Assembly (NCBI RefSeq): GCF_026226615.1 | Contig: NZ_JAJAPB010000016.1 | Coordinates: 1-55,676 of the forward strand | Length of the DNA stretch: 55,676 nt | Origin: Geovibrio ferrireducens | GTDB taxonomy: Bacteria > Chrysiogenota > Deferribacteres > Deferribacterales > Geovibrionaceae | Reading direction: 5' to 3' | Shown here: positions 34,275 through 44,390 of the stretch, piece by piece | Layout: the number at the start of each line of letters is the position of its first letter | Position numbering within the stretch: the first letter of the stretch is position 1 | The notes under the pieces: generated by a model | What the model saw: the letters and a program-made list of their open reading frames with translations, nothing else | Told to the model about the DNA's origin: nothing | Database searches by the model: none | Made by a program: the position numbers and the translations under genes

Positions 34275-36074
34275 TCAGACAGTTCTGAGATACTCCGCCA
34301 CACGCAGGCAGACATCAAGGGGAATACCCGTTTCGATGTTGATCTCCTCCGCTGTGATCCCTTTGCGGGCATATATATCAGGCATGGTTTCAAGGAGTTT
34401 TCTCAGGCGTTTTTCTCCCAGCCCTTCAATCCCCAGCATCGGCGATTTGGTGAGGTTTTTCAGCGCAAGGCTGCGGGAATAAGTGATTGCGAACCTGTGC
34501 GCCTCGTCCCTCATCCTCTGAACAGACATCAGAAGCGGATCATTTTTCTTAAGATTAACAGGATTCTTACGCCCGTAAAGGTGTATGGACTCTATGGATT
34601 CCGCACCTTCGTGCTTCATGAATTTAATACTGCGCCCTTTGGAGATGGAAATGAACAGCGAGTCAGACCCCGCCTCTTCCGCCGCCCGCACAGCGGAATT
34701 AAGCTGCCCAATGCCGCCGTCTATTATATACAAGTCCGCCGCAGTTTCAGAGCCTTCGGCTATGTTCTCCATCTTTCTGGTAAAAAGTTCGTAGATAGAT
34801 GTAAAATCGTCATTTTCAGCGGATTTTATCTTATATTTCCTGTATTCGCCCTTTGCGAAGTGTCCGTCTATGCTTGTAACCGCAACGCCGACAGTATGGT
34901 TTCCGCCGAGGTGGGAAATATCTATGCACTCTATGCGGCGGATGTCCCTGTCTGTTTTCAGCAGGCTTTTCAGCCTCTCCCCGACATCCTTCCTTCTGCC
35001 GAGCTGGCGGATGTGTGTTTCCGTCTGGATTCGGGCATTCTCCAGCGCTGTTTCATGCAGTTTTTTAAACCCTCTGGTGATGACGGTTTTCTTTTTTCCC
35101 GCCATTTTGCTCAGTGCATCAGCCAGCCGTGAGTTATCATCCAGACCGAAGGGAACCACAACATCGGGAAACTGGCGCACCTGTCCGTAAAACTGCATAA
35201 TGTATGATTCCAGAATGTTTTCAGCGTCTTCATCCTCAAAGAATACCGTCTCGCTCCCTATGAGCTTGCCGTTTCTGATGAACTGCATGGTGATTCCGGG
35301 AAGATTTTCAAAGGTGTGAGGAATGAACACATCCACCGCGCGATGTTTATCGGTGAAAACCACCGTCTGGCGGTAAAACAGCTTTTCCATTGAGCGCAGC
35401 CTGTCCCTGATGAAGGCGGCCTTCTCATACTCCATCCGTTCGGAATAGACCGCCATATCCGCCTTAAGGCGTTCTTTAACACCATCAGTATCACCTTTGA
35501 AGAAGGTGCGGATCTGCTCCACCATCTTCATGTACTCTTCCTCGGTTATGGTTCCTTCGCAGGGGCCGAGGCATTTTTTTATCTGAAATTTCAGGCAGTG
35601 CTTTTTCTCTGAAAATTTGCGGTCATTGCATGAGCGCAGGGGGAAAACACGCAGAATCTCCGCCAGAATGCCGCGCAGTTCGCTGGCGTTCACAAAAGGA
35701 CCGAAGTATGAGGAGTTTTCATCCGATGTGTTTCTGGTTACGGCCAGCTTGGGGAAACGTTCGCCAGTGATCTTTATGTACGGATAGCTTTTGGAATCCT
35801 TAAGCCTGATATTGTATCTGGGCTGTTCCGTTTTGATAAAATTAGCTTCCAGCAGAAGGGCTTCCGCCTCATTATCAGTCACAACAAACCGCAGGGAGAC
35901 CGCCGCCTGAACCATACGGAGCACTTTGACAGGCTTATCGGTATCGGCAAAATATGATGACACGCGGGAGCGAAGGTTCTTGGCCTTGCCCACATATAAA
36001 ATTTCGCCTTTTTTGCCTGTAAAAAGGTAAACGCCGGGATATTCGGGTATTTCGTGAAGCGGGTATTTGTCCAT
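34275..36074 (-). CDS. uvrC: Excinuclease ABC subunit C
   Basis: UvrC makes both incisions in nucleotide excision repair. The 599-residue product has the GIY-YIG nuclease (about 10-95, PGVYLFTGKKGEILYVGKAKNLRSR), the UVR motif (about 200-235, MEYEKAAFIRDRLRSME), the RNase H-like nuclease (CIDISHLGG, DGGIGQLNSA) and C-terminal helix-hairpin-helix motifs (PMLGIEGLGEKRLRKLLE). No clear ribosome site precedes the ATG, so the start is the family's conventional one. It is transcribed alone. Confidence 0.97.
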   Translation of the reverse strand: MDKYPLHEIPEYPGVYLFTGKKGEILYVGKAKNLRSRVSSYFADTDKPVKVLRMVQAAVSLRFVVTDNEAEALLLEANFIKTEQPRYNIRLKDSKSYPYIKITGERFPKLAVTRNTSDENSSYFGPFVNASELRGILAEILRVFPLRSCNDRKFSEKKHCLKFQIKKCLGPCEGTITEEEYMKMVEQIRTFFKGDTDGVKERLKADMAVYSERMEYEKAAFIRDRLRSMEKLFYRQTVVFTDKHRAVDVFIPHTFENLPGITMQFIRNGKLIGSETVFFEDEDAENILESYIMQFYGQVRQFPDVVVPFGLDDNSRLADALSKMAGKKKTVITRGFKKLHETALENARIQTETHIRQLGRRKDVGERLKSLLKTDRDIRRIECIDISHLGGNHTVGVAVTSIDGHFAKGEYRKYKIKSAENDDFTSIYELFTRKMENIAEGSETAADLYIIDGGIGQLNSAVRAAEEAGSDSLFISISKGRSIKFMKHEGAESIESIHLYGRKNPVNLKKNDPLLMSVQRMRDEAHRFAITYSRSLALKNLTKSPMLGIEGLGEKRLRKLLETMPDIYARKGITAEEINIETGIPLDVCLRVAEYLRTV

Positions 36075-36152
36075 CAGGGTTATTATAATAAATAAATCAT
36101 TTTTGTGGAGAAGATAATTTAATCAGACCGGGAGTGTGAACTCAAATACAAA

Positions 36153-36183
36153 AGAGATTGTTTCACTTCGTTCGCAATGACAG
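36153..36183 (-). repeat. gtcattgcgaa..gaagcaatct repeat
   Basis: agagattgtttcacttcgttcgcaatgacag is one copy of the common intergenic repeat whose other orientation reads gtcattgcgaacgaagtgaaacaatc. A close relative stands at 48979-49006. It lies between uvrC and the chemotaxis receptor. Confidence 0.7.
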
Positions 36184-36222
36184 TTATTTACGTCACAACG
36201 GAGAGCAATATGACGCGGCAGT

Positions 36223-36241
36223 AAAAGGGGGCATTGCCCCC
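36223..36241 (-). terminator. Terminator after the chemotaxis receptor
   Basis: GGGGGC/GCCCCC with a 3-nt loop (36227-36241), followed on the minus strand by TTTTAC, lies 28 bp past the receptor stop codon. Confidence 0.8.
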
Positions 36242-36268
36242 TCCTGCTTTTCGCATATTCAAAAAGTC

Positions 36269-37915
36269 TTAAGTCCTGAACCTGCCCACAAGCTCCTCCA
36301 GACCTTCGGCCTGTTTGCTGAGTTCGCTGACTGTGGTGGCTATCTCATCAATCGACATGGAACTGCGCTCAATATTGCCGGAGATAACCTGTGTGTTCTG
36401 GTTTATGTTCTGGATAGCCGTTACCTGCTCCTCCACACTGGCCGCGATAATTCCGCTGGTGGTGTCTATCAGCTTGACTGATTCCACTATGCGGTCAAAG
36501 AAGCTCTGTGTTTCCTCAATAATCTCAACTCCGCCTTCGACTTTGCCCTTAGCTTTTGACATGCTTTCGGAAGCCACGTCAGCCTCATTCTGGAGCGCGG
36601 TTATTATGCTGTCGATCTCTTTGATAGCGCTCTGGGAGCGTTCCGCAAGCTTACGGACTTCATCAGCCACAACAGCGAATCCGCGCCCGTGTTCTCCCGC
36701 CCTTGCTGCCTCTATTGCGGCATTAAGCGCCAGAAGGTTGGTTTGATCAGCTATATCATTAATAACATTAAGTATATTACCGATACGGCGGGATGACTGT
36801 GAAAGGTTGTCAACCGTAGCACCCAGATTATCCACATTGCTTTTTATATCGGTTATCTCTTTAACAGCGGAAAGAAGCTTCGCTCTGCCTGCTGTTATGT
36901 TTTTATCCGCGGTTTCGGTTTTGTCCTTCATCTCATCCAGCGAGCGCAGAACCTCTTCTGAGGAAACGCTTATCTCTTCCGTGGCGGAAGCGGTTGCAAC
37001 TATCTGCGAGGACTGGTCGCCGAAGCTCACCGCAAGCTGCTCAGATGTTGCGGAAAGCTGTGTGCTTCCTGCCGCCACCTGCCGCGCTGAATCCTTGACT
37101 GTATTTATAATCTCATTGAGTTTTTTAACAAACCTGTTGAAATGCCCTGCCATTTCCCCTATTTCATCATTGCCTTTCACAGGGAGGGAAACAGTAAGGT
37201 CGCCCTCACCTTCTGAGATCTGCCTGAGAACATCATTAGCACTCTTTATACCGCTGAGGAGTGCCCGTGCGATAATAACAGAAACCACAAAGCCGAAAAG
37301 CAGCCCGACAACAACGAAGGCAATGAGTTCATATCCTGCGCGCTTTTCAACCGCATTTGATCTTGTTTCAAGCTCTTCTATTAATTTGTCATTCACTTCC
37401 GTGAGCGCATCTATCTGGTCTCTCATTGCCTGAAACGCAGCAGCACCCTCATTGAGCGTGAGCATAAGAGCAGTCGCCCTGCCTTCACTGGTATCTGCTT
37501 TTCGGGCTTCCACAATTTTTAATGAAACTGTCTCCCACTCCCTTCTCTGGCGATCATACTCCGCCAGAAGAGCTTTTTCATCAGGAGTGGTTGCCGTTTC
37601 TCTGTATTTGTTCATTCTGTCGCGGGACTGCTGGGCATTGTCATTGTAATCTTTCAGCAGTTTCTGGAAATTATCGCTTTCCGCATTGGAAAAAATCATA
37701 GTTCTCTCAGCAATAAGAAGCTGGTGGAGATCCCTGTCAGCCTCAAGGAGAAGCTGTACGGCAGGCATCCGGATTCTGAGAGCCTCAGAGAGAAGATCGT
37801 CAATGCTCTGAGTGCTTTTATGCCCCACAAAACCGCTGACGGCAAGGAGAACAAGCAGGATTCCGAAGCTGATAAAAAGTTTGGTTTTTATCCTGATATT
37901 ATTTAACAACGACAT
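36269..37915 (-). CDS. Methyl-accepting chemotaxis protein
   Basis: This is a 548-residue receptor. It has membrane segment 1 (about 12-30), a periplasmic four-helix-bundle sensor (about 31-190), membrane segment 2 (about 193-215), HAMP (about 216-270) and the signalling domain. The conserved hairpin tip [24 protein letters not shown] contacts CheA/CheW. The ligand is not predictable from the sensor. The chain ends in ELVGRFRT, without a CheR-docking pentapeptide. GAGG precedes the ATG. No che genes lie nearby. Confidence 0.95.
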   Translation of the reverse strand: MSLLNNIRIKTKLFISFGILLVLLAVSGFVGHKSTQSIDDLLSEALRIRMPAVQLLLEADRDLHQLLIAERTMIFSNAESDNFQKLLKDYNDNAQQSRDRMNKYRETATTPDEKALLAEYDRQRREWETVSLKIVEARKADTSEGRATALMLTLNEGAAAFQAMRDQIDALTEVNDKLIEELETRSNAVEKRAGYELIAFVVVGLLFGFVVSVIIARALLSGIKSANDVLRQISEGEGDLTVSLPVKGNDEIGEMAGHFNRFVKKLNEIINTVKDSARQVAAGSTQLSATSEQLAVSFGDQSSQIVATASATEEISVSSEEVLRSLDEMKDKTETADKNITAGRAKLLSAVKEITDIKSNVDNLGATVDNLSQSSRRIGNILNVINDIADQTNLLALNAAIEAARAGEHGRGFAVVADEVRKLAERSQSAIKEIDSIITALQNEADVASESMSKAKGKVEGGVEIIEETQSFFDRIVESVKLIDTTSGIIAASVEEQVTAIQNINQNTQVISGNIERSSMSIDEIATTVSELSKQAEGLEELVGRFRT

Positions 37916-37964
37916 AGAAAGCCTCTCAAAACAAGAATTTGGTTCTTTCGCAGCTACATAAACA

Positions 37965-37992
37965 ATTATACGATCGAGTGACTAATTATCAA
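37965..37992 (-). promoter_or_regulatory. Promoter of the chemotaxis receptor
   Basis: TTGATA (37987-37992), a 16-nt spacer and a consensus TATAAT (37965-37970) lie about 50 bp before the ATG. It is a housekeeping-type promoter, not the sigma-28 type common for chemotaxis genes. Confidence 0.75.
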
Positions 37993-38021
37993 GCTAAAGT
38001 GATTTGAAATAAACTTTGACT

Positions 38022-38044
38022 CCCCGCCGGAATGCCCGGCGGGG
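38022..38044 (-). terminator. GC-rich hairpin after trpA
   Basis: CCCCGCCGG (38022-38030) and CCGGCGGGG (38036-38044) are complementary, 11 bp past the trpA stop. The U-run is poor (agtcaaagttt), so it may be a weak terminator or an mRNA end stabiliser of the trp operon. Confidence 0.6.
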
Positions 38045-38054
38045 TTAAATTTGA

Positions 38055-38756
38055 CTAAAGAAGAGACTTTACAAATTCTGAATATTCCGCAGAATTTTTC
38101 TGGAGCTTAACAGCCGCAGTGCCCACCACAAAGCCGTCCGCAACCTTAAGCGCCTTGTCCGCGTCAGTTTTGTCCTTTATGCCGAAGCCCATCACTATTT
38201 TTTTATCGGTAAACGCTTTTATCTGCTGTATGCGTTCAGATATTTCAGGGGAGGACAAGTCCACACTGCCCCCGGTTATACCCCTTATACCTATGAAGTA
38301 TATGAAATCGCCCTGCATCACAGCGGCTTTCTTTATATCCTCCTCGCGGGATTCGGGAGTAACGAACGGAATCAGAGGAATCTCAAACCCCTGATCATAA
38401 AAATAGCTGTGGAGCATGTTCGGCACATCAGGGATAATGAGCCCTGAGAGCACATCCTTGAAATCGTCCGAGAATTTCTTTATTCCGTAGTTATATATAA
38501 TATTTGCATATGTCATTACGTACAGTTTCGCTTTCCCTTTGCTGAGGGTTTTAAGCCCTGCGAGAACATCCCCTGCCTTCACACCTGAGCCCAGAGCCTC
38601 CTGCACGGCAGAGGCTATCACGGGGCCGTCCGCCACGGGTTCGCTGAACGGAACGCCGATCTCCACAAATTCGTATCCGGCGCTTATTACAGCATCAAAA
38701 CATTTAACGAAGCTCTCCCTGTCAGGATAGTTGCCTACAATGTATATACCTCTCAT
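38055..38756 (-). CDS. trpA: Tryptophan synthase alpha subunit
   Basis: TrpA cleaves indole-glycerol phosphate and passes indole to TrpB. The 233-residue product is shorter than the usual ~265, mainly at the N-terminus. It keeps the core [20 protein letters not shown] with the catalytic Glu and Asp, GLIIPDVP, and the phosphate-binding [12 protein letters not shown] and VVGTAAVK. Its ATG shares four bases with the trpB stop. It is the last gene of the trp operon. Confidence 0.93.
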   Translation of the reverse strand: MRGIYIVGNYPDRESFVKCFDAVISAGYEFVEIGVPFSEPVADGPVIASAVQEALGSGVKAGDVLAGLKTLSKGKAKLYVMTYANIIYNYGIKKFSDDFKDVLSGLIIPDVPNMLHSYFYDQGFEIPLIPFVTPESREEDIKKAAVMQGDFIYFIGIRGITGGSVDLSSPEISERIQQIKAFTDKKIVMGFGIKDKTDADKALKVADGFVVGTAAVKLQKNSAEYSEFVKSLL

Positions 38757-39895
38757 ATATCCCTCTCTGAATCCTTGTCTCCCCTGCCGGAGAGGTTGAT
38801 AAGCACCTTTCTGCCTTTGAACTTATCCTTATTTTTCAGCACATAGGCTATGGCGTGGCTCGATTCCACAGCGGGAACTATCCCTTCCCTGCGGGCAAGC
38901 TCACGGAAGGCGAAAACAGCGTCCTCATCCCTGACCTTGTCATATGTCACCCTGCCTGTTCCGTGCAGGTATGAGTGTTCAGGCCCTATGCCCGGATAAT
39001 CCAGCCCCGCGGCGATTGAGTGCACATCTGCAACCTGCCCGTCCGCAGTCTGCACAAGGTAGGTCACACATCCGTGGAGAATCCCCGCCCTGCCCTTTCC
39101 TATGGCCATGGCGTGATCCCCTTCGTTATCTGAGAGACCGCCAGCCTCTATGCCGTAAAGCTCGCAGGAGGTGTCAAGAAAGCCTTTGAATATGCCTATG
39201 GCGTTGCTGCCGCCGCCCACACAGGCCACCACAGCATCAGGGAGAAAGCCCATCTCCTTGAAGCTTGCCCTTGCCTCCCTGCCGATTACGCTCTGGAAGT
39301 GCGCAACCATCTCCGGAAACGGGTGAGGCCCTATGACGGAGCCGATTATGTAATGAGTGTCCTCAACATTTTTAACCCAGTCACGCATAGCTGCGTTTGT
39401 GGCATCTTTCAGGGTTTTTGAGCCGTCATGGACAAGCTCAAGCTTAGCTCCCAGAAGCTTCATTCTGTCCACATTGGGCTTCTGTCTCGCAGCATCCACC
39501 GCACCCATGTACACTGTGCAGTCCAGCCCGAAGAGTGCTGCAACCGTGGCAGTAGCCACACCATGCTGTCCGGCTCCTGTCTCGGCGATTATCCTTTTTT
39601 TACCCATGTAGCGGGTAAGGAGTGCCTGAGCTATAGTATTATTTATCTTATGGGAGCCTGTGTGGTTAAGGTCTTCCCTTTTAAGGTAAATCTCGACTCC
39701 GTATTCCTCGGACATCCTTGAGGCATAGTAAACCGGGGAGGGTCTGCCTATGTAGGTTGTACTGTATCTGGCGAGATCCTTCTTAAACTCAGGGTCGTCC
39801 TTAAGCATGTTAAACTCTCTTTCAAGCTGTTCCAGTGCCGGAACAAGGGTTTCGGGAACGAACATTCCGCCGAAATCACCGAAAAATCCTTTCAT
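38753..39895 (-). CDS. trpB: Tryptophan synthase beta subunit
   Basis: TrpB condenses indole with serine using PLP. The 380-residue product has [15 protein letters not shown] with the PLP lysine (about residue 86), [16 protein letters not shown], the phosphate loop GGGSNAIG and a C-terminal NLSGRGDKD. It is the standard TrpB1 partner of TrpA. A second, TrpB2-type gene is at 54057-55412. It overlaps trpA and trpF by 4 nt each. Confidence 0.97.
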   Translation of the reverse strand: MKGFFGDFGGMFVPETLVPALEQLEREFNMLKDDPEFKKDLARYSTTYIGRPSPVYYASRMSEEYGVEIYLKREDLNHTGSHKINNTIAQALLTRYMGKKRIIAETGAGQHGVATATVAALFGLDCTVYMGAVDAARQKPNVDRMKLLGAKLELVHDGSKTLKDATNAAMRDWVKNVEDTHYIIGSVIGPHPFPEMVAHFQSVIGREARASFKEMGFLPDAVVACVGGGSNAIGIFKGFLDTSCELYGIEAGGLSDNEGDHAMAIGKGRAGILHGCVTYLVQTADGQVADVHSIAAGLDYPGIGPEHSYLHGTGRVTYDKVRDEDAVFAFRELARREGIVPAVESSHAIAYVLKNKDKFKGRKVLINLSGRGDKDSERDI

Positions 39896-40431
39896 ATATC
39901 CGCTCCTCTTACTGCATCTATAAATTTTTTCATAAGTTCATAATCCTTTACGCCGTCTTTCTCCACTCCGGAGGAGACATCAGCCCCGAACGGGCGCACA
40001 GCTTTCACAGCATCCGCAACGTTTCCGGGGTTCAGCCCGCCGGAGATAAGCAGCTTATCCCTGTAGGCGCTTAGCCATTCGGGAAAGCCTTTGTATATGC
40101 CTGAGCCTCTGCTTGCGTCATAAACGAAAAGGGCGCATTCAGTGTCCCGCTCGTCTCTGTCTGATGCGTAGGCGAGATTAGGCAGGTTCACCGCCTCGGA
40201 CACCTGAACATAGTCCGCCAGATGCGCCGCCTCCTTCACCTCATCAAAGCTTACGCCCACAATGAACGTCTTTATCCTTCCCTGAGCGTATGTTATCAGC
40301 TTGGCCGCATCTTCGGCGTTCACGTATCTTCTGCTGGGTTTATGCATCACGAAGCCCGCGGCATCGTACCCCAGTTCAACCGCCTTATCTATCTGCTCAA
40401 ATGTTTTTAAACCGCAGACTTTTACAAACAT
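39892..40431 (-). CDS. trpF: Phosphoribosylanthranilate isomerase
   Basis: TrpF carries out the Amadori rearrangement before indole-glycerol phosphate formation. The 179-residue TIM barrel is a little short for the family. It shows [12 protein letters not shown] with the catalytic Cys, [25 protein letters not shown] with its Asp equivalent region, and [15 protein letters not shown]. It overlaps trpC by 10 nt and trpB by 4 nt. Confidence 0.95.
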   Translation of the reverse strand: MFVKVCGLKTFEQIDKAVELGYDAAGFVMHKPSRRYVNAEDAAKLITYAQGRIKTFIVGVSFDEVKEAAHLADYVQVSEAVNLPNLAYASDRDERDTECALFVYDASRGSGIYKGFPEWLSAYRDKLLISGGLNPGNVADAVKAVRPFGADVSSGVEKDGVKDYELMKKFIDAVRGADI

Positions 40432-41171
40432 GCAGCCGCCATCATCTCAGCGAAAAGCTCCTCTATTCTGTCGGAAGCCATAAGCCCTGAGCCTATAAGG
40501 AACGCATCCGCCCCTGCTCCGCGCATCATGGCCACATCCATCGGCTTTTTCATGCCGCTTTCCGCCACCTTCATATAGTCGCCGTTCAGAATATCCAGCA
40601 TGTGCGCACCGTAACCCATGTTTATCTCAAGTGTTTTGAGGTTGCGGTTGTTCACCCCCAGAAGCTTGGGTTCACAGGCCAGAACTGTCTCTATCTCCTC
40701 AAGGGCGTGTACCTCAAAAAGTACCTCCAGCCCCAGAATCCGTGCCTTTTTAGCGAGATAAAGCATCTCATCCTTATTCAGCACCGAGGCCATGAGCAGA
40801 ACACAGTCCGCCCCTGCGGAGTAGGCGTTTGTTATCTGCTTTTCATCAATGATAAAATCCTTGCAGAGAACGGGAATCTTAATCTCCGCCGCAACCGCCG
40901 CCAGATCGTTTATGCTCCCCTTGAAGTATTTTTCATCACAGAGAACACTCACCGCACCTGCGCCGAGGCGTTCGTAGGTTTTTGCCTGAACAACCGGATC
41001 TGCCGCCGTGTTTATATCACCCAGAGAAGGGGAAGCCTTCTTGACCTCCGCTATTATCGGCTTTGTCCTGAGCGATTCCCTGAAATTCAGTACAGGCTTT
41101 GTCCGCCTGCCCGGAAAGGTTTTCAGGGTTTCCATCTCTCTGCGTTTATTGGCTATTATTTCATCCAGCAT
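40422..41171 (-). CDS. trpC: Indole-3-glycerol phosphate synthase
   Basis: TrpC closes the indole ring. The 249-residue barrel has MLDEIIANKRREM at the start, IIAEVKKASPSLGDI, CKDFIIDEKQI and GVNNRNLKTLEI with catalytic Lys and Asn, and AESGMKKPMDV. I start at 41171, one base after the trpD stop (TAA-A-ATG). An upstream Met would put ten non-conserved residues in front. Confidence 0.96.
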   Translation of the reverse strand: MLDEIIANKRREMETLKTFPGRRTKPVLNFRESLRTKPIIAEVKKASPSLGDINTAADPVVQAKTYERLGAGAVSVLCDEKYFKGSINDLAAVAAEIKIPVLCKDFIIDEKQITNAYSAGADCVLLMASVLNKDEMLYLAKKARILGLEVLFEVHALEEIETVLACEPKLLGVNNRNLKTLEINMGYGAHMLDILNGDYMKVAESGMKKPMDVAMMRGAGADAFLIGSGLMASDRIEELFAEMMAAACL

Positions 41172-41172
41172 T

Positions 41173-42156
41173 TTATCCTCTGAGGCTTTCGAGTTTTTCA
41201 ACCACTTTTCCGCTTTTTATCACGGATTTCGCCTTTTCAAAACCATCTTTCATATCAGCGCAGATTCCGCTCACATAAAAAGCCAGAGCCGTGTTCAGGG
41301 CTATGAGATCCGTGAGCTGTTCGTCCTCACCGGCTATGGCTCTGAGAAATTTGGACTTTGCGTCCTCTCCGTCAGTGACCACAGGCATTTCAAAGGGTGT
41401 GAAGAAATCAGCCGGGTTAACGCTGAATTTCTCGACTCCGCCGGATGTTATCCTGTAGCAGAGTGTGGGGGCGCTGCTTGAAACCTCGTCATATCCGTCT
41501 TCGGAACTGTAGAGGATTACCCCTGTTCTGCCCAGTTTTTCCATGGCTTTTGCCAGTTTTTCAAGCTTGTCTATGTTGCTGATCCCTATGAGCTGGTAAT
41601 CAGGGTCGCAGGGGTTTGAGAGAGGGCCGAGAAAATTGAACACCGTGGGAACCTTGATAGCTCTTCTCACCGGGCCTGCGTACTTCATTGCGGGGTGGAA
41701 CTTCGGTGCGAAGAGGAAAACATAGCCGTGCTTCTCGAAATACTCGCTGTCCTTTCCTTCGTCAAACTCTATGGGAACGCCGAGATGACGCAGAATATCT
41801 GCGGAGCCTACCTTGCCGCTCTGTGCGACATTTCCGTGTTTGACTATGTTTACGCCCGCCGCCGCCAGCACAAGGGAGACCGCAGTGGAGACATTGATTG
41901 TGGATTTGCCGTCACCGCCTGTTCCGCAGGTGTCGATGACTATCCTGTCGCCCTTATCCAGACGTATCTTCTTCTTGTTCATGGCGTTTGCCGCACCGGC
42001 TATCTCGTCCGGAGTTTCACCCCGAAGGCGCATAGCCACCAGAACGGCCGCTATCTCCGCCTCGGTGAGTTCCCCCGCCATTATCGCATCAAAAAGTTCG
42101 CTTGCCTCTTCAAAGCTCAGCTCATGCCCCATAGCGGTTTTCTGTACCAGCGTCAT
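41173..42156 (-). CDS. trpD: Anthranilate phosphoribosyltransferase
   Basis: TrpD joins phosphoribosyl pyrophosphate to anthranilate. The 327-residue product has the nucleoside-phosphorylase-III-type fold and the binding loop CGTGGDGKSTINVSTAVS (about 78-96), KHGNVAQSGKVGSAD, FLFAPKFHPAMK and FNFLGPLSNP. It overlaps trpG by 4 nt and is followed one base later by trpC. Confidence 0.97.
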   Translation of the reverse strand: MTLVQKTAMGHELSFEEASELFDAIMAGELTEAEIAAVLVAMRLRGETPDEIAGAANAMNKKKIRLDKGDRIVIDTCGTGGDGKSTINVSTAVSLVLAAAGVNIVKHGNVAQSGKVGSADILRHLGVPIEFDEGKDSEYFEKHGYVFLFAPKFHPAMKYAGPVRRAIKVPTVFNFLGPLSNPCDPDYQLIGISNIDKLEKLAKAMEKLGRTGVILYSSEDGYDEVSSSAPTLCYRITSGGVEKFSVNPADFFTPFEMPVVTDGEDAKSKFLRAIAGEDEQLTDLIALNTALAFYVSGICADMKDGFEKAKSVIKSGKVVEKLESLRG

Positions 42157-42707
42157 TTTATCCCCCTTGCGAAATTTATGAAATTAGTGACCATTTTCGC
42201 ACCCTCTTCACTGCGCACCGATTCCGGGTGAAACTGAACACCGAAGAGCATTTTTTCCTTATCTTCCATAGCCATAACCTCGCCGTCGCTTTTTGCTCTG
42301 GCTGTCACGAGATGATCCGCACCTTTGACGGCAAGGGAGTGGTAGCGCACTGCGTCAAACTCATTTATCCCTTCAAAAATAACGCTTTTCTCCGCCTTCA
42401 CCCTGTCTATCTTTCCGTGCATAACCGACTTTGCCCTGCCCACCTCATAACCCAGATGATAGCCTATCGCCTGCATTCCGAGGCAGACACCGAATATGGG
42501 CTTTCTGCCTGCGTATTCTTTCAGGTAGTGCAGGCTTGTGCCTGAGTTTGCAGGGTGCGAAGGGCCGGGGGATATTATAATCCCTTCGTATTTATCGGCA
42601 TTAACCGTTTCGTTATTCTTTATCAGCTCAACCTCCGCGCCGTTCAGCCTGAACAGGGCATACAGGTTGTATGTGAATGAATCGTAGTTATCAACGAGCA
42701 AAAACAT
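42153..42707 (-). CDS. trpG: Anthranilate synthase glutamine amidotransferase component
   Basis: TrpG supplies ammonia from glutamine to TrpE. The 184-residue class I amidotransferase has VDNYDSFTYNLY, the oxyanion loop ISPGPSHP, the nucleophile in FGVCLGMQAIG (Cys about 78) and the His/Glu pair in GVQFHPESVRSEEG. It overlaps trpE by 17 nt and trpD by 4 nt, so TrpE:TrpG balance is probably kept by translational coupling. Confidence 0.96.
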   Translation of the reverse strand: MFLLVDNYDSFTYNLYALFRLNGAEVELIKNNETVNADKYEGIIISPGPSHPANSGTSLHYLKEYAGRKPIFGVCLGMQAIGYHLGYEVGRAKSVMHGKIDRVKAEKSVIFEGINEFDAVRYHSLAVKGADHLVTARAKSDGEVMAMEDKEKMLFGVQFHPESVRSEEGAKMVTNFINFARGIK

Positions 42708-44163
42708 TGCTGTCCTCCAGATTTTTCAGTCTTTCGCAAGCGGCGAACATTGCGTTGAGCTTGTTATTTACCTCTTTGAATTCGTTTTCCGGCTTACTGT
42801 CGTAAACTATACCCGCTCCGGCGCGGAGTATCATTTTATCCGGCTTAACAAGCGCACTTCTGATAGTTATGCATGTGTCGAGGTTGCCGCTGTAGCCGAA
42901 GTAGCCTACGCACCCTGCGTAAAAGCCTCTGGTTGTGGTTTCGTATTTGCTGATAAGCTCCATAGCCCGCACCTTCGGCGCACCGCTTACTGTGCCCGCT
43001 GGGAAGGTTTTCATAAATGCGTTCAGGGGCGAAAAGCCTTCCTTCAGCTTTCCGGAGACAGATGAAACAATGTGAACCACATGGGAATAAACCTCCGCCT
43101 GAAAGCATTCGTCAACATTCACGCTCTCAGGTTCGCATCCGGCGTAAAGGTCGTTTCGGGCAAGGTCAAGGAGCATAAGGTGCTCTGAAATCTCTTTCGG
43201 GTCATTAAGGAGAGCGTTCTTTATTCCTTCTATGTCATCGCCTATGGGGTAAGTTCCCGCTATGGGCTTGAGTACCGCCTTTTTGCCAACCACTTTCAGG
43301 TGGATTTCGGGGGATGAACCGCAGAGAACATCTTTTCCGAACTTGAGATAAAACATATAAGGAGAAGGGTTTACATTTCGCAGCGCCCTGTAGAAGCTCA
43401 CAGGGTTTACCTTAGCCTTAATCTCGAACCTGTTGGAGAGAACAACCTGAATAGCCTCGCCTTCGATTATCTCTCCCCTGAGCTTCTCCACAAGCTCCAT
43501 ATATTCAGGCTGCTCAAACTCCTTAACAGGGTCAGCCATACCGGAATCGTGGGAGTCAAAGTTAAGTCCGTGAAGCTCGCCCGCCATAGCCTCAGTGCGT
43601 TTTACCGCCTTGGCGTATGCCTCTTCCGCATCCCCTTTAAGCGGAACGGAGCATGCGGCGTAAATTCTTCCCATGCGGTTGTCAAACACATAGAACTCAT
43701 CCACTTCGAAAAAGCCTATGAGGTTCTCATCTGAAGGTTCAGGGAGAAGCTCGCGGAGTGTGCCCATATAGTTTGCTGATTCGTAGCCGAAATAGCCCAC
43801 AAAACCGCCCGCGAAATCGCCGAAGCGTCCGTCGTTATAGCCTTTGCTTTTGAAAAACTCCTGACCCAGATAGTCCATGGGGTTCATCATAAAGGTGTTC
43901 TTCTTGCCCCCTTTCTCTTCTGTGATGGTTCCGCCCTTAAAGGTTATCACCCTCTTGGGCTTGCGGCCGAAGAAAGAGAACCTTGAAAAAGTCTTATCAA
44001 GATTCGCACTCTCCAGAAGAAAAACATGCTTCTCATTTGAAAAATTGCGGAGAAGGGCAATGGGCGTGAGCGTGTCCCCGGCTATCTCCCTGTAAACCGT
44101 AGCCCGGTCATACTTCGCTCCGTCTGCTATCTCCTTGAAAACACTCAGTTCGGGATAGATCAT
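42691..44163 (-). CDS. trpE: Anthranilate synthase component I
   Basis: TrpE turns chorismate into anthranilate and is normally feedback-inhibited by tryptophan. The 490-residue product has the N-terminal regulatory part with LLESANLDKTFSRFSFFG, where the LLES element commonly binds Trp. The chorismate-binding core includes EAIQVVLSNRF, LKPIAGTYPIG, PAGTVSGAPKVRAMELI and RAGAGIVYDSKPENEF. It is the first structural gene of the operon, about 480 bp from the leader peptide. TAGGAG precedes the ATG. Confidence 0.97.
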   Translation of the reverse strand: MIYPELSVFKEIADGAKYDRATVYREIAGDTLTPIALLRNFSNEKHVFLLESANLDKTFSRFSFFGRKPKRVITFKGGTITEEKGGKKNTFMMNPMDYLGQEFFKSKGYNDGRFGDFAGGFVGYFGYESANYMGTLRELLPEPSDENLIGFFEVDEFYVFDNRMGRIYAACSVPLKGDAEEAYAKAVKRTEAMAGELHGLNFDSHDSGMADPVKEFEQPEYMELVEKLRGEIIEGEAIQVVLSNRFEIKAKVNPVSFYRALRNVNPSPYMFYLKFGKDVLCGSSPEIHLKVVGKKAVLKPIAGTYPIGDDIEGIKNALLNDPKEISEHLMLLDLARNDLYAGCEPESVNVDECFQAEVYSHVVHIVSSVSGKLKEGFSPLNAFMKTFPAGTVSGAPKVRAMELISKYETTTRGFYAGCVGYFGYSGNLDTCITIRSALVKPDKMILRAGAGIVYDSKPENEFKEVNNKLNAMFAACERLKNLEDSNVFAR

Positions 44164-44250
44164 GCTGTTAACTCCTATCTTAATTAATTTTTATTTATTC
44201 ATTCTTCAGTTATTTCTATAAACCCTTGTAGGTTTTCATTCGTTTAAGCA

Positions 44251-44346
44251 TTTTCAAAAAACTACATCCTGTGTTTTTTGAAAAGACGCTCGCGGCGGGG
44301 TAACCCCGCCTTCGCTTCGCACGGCGCATTCCCGTCCGTGGGAATG
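44251..44346 (+). repeat. Three-hairpin repeat, copy 7
   Basis: First hairpin TTTTCAAAAAAC/GTTTTTTGAAAA (12 bp) around tacatcctgt, connector gacgctcgc, middle hairpin GGCGGGG/CCCCGCC around taa, connector ttcgcttcgcacggcg, last hairpin CATTCCC/GGGAATG around gtccgt. It lies inside the transcribed trp leader, 87 bp before trpE. Confidence 0.9.
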
Positions 44347-44390
44347 TGTGACTACCCTCATCACCAACTCCGAATAGTCAAAGCGTGTGT

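Noticed and set aside
38055-38756. trpA as a broken gene because of its short N-terminus
   Set aside because: The catalytic residues and phosphate site are intact, the ATGA overlap with trpB fixes the start, and short TrpA forms exist.
44206-44232. Mini-ORF MKTYKGL just before trpE as leader peptide
   Set aside because: It has no Trp codon and no ribosome site. The WWW peptide at 44646-44711 fits far better.
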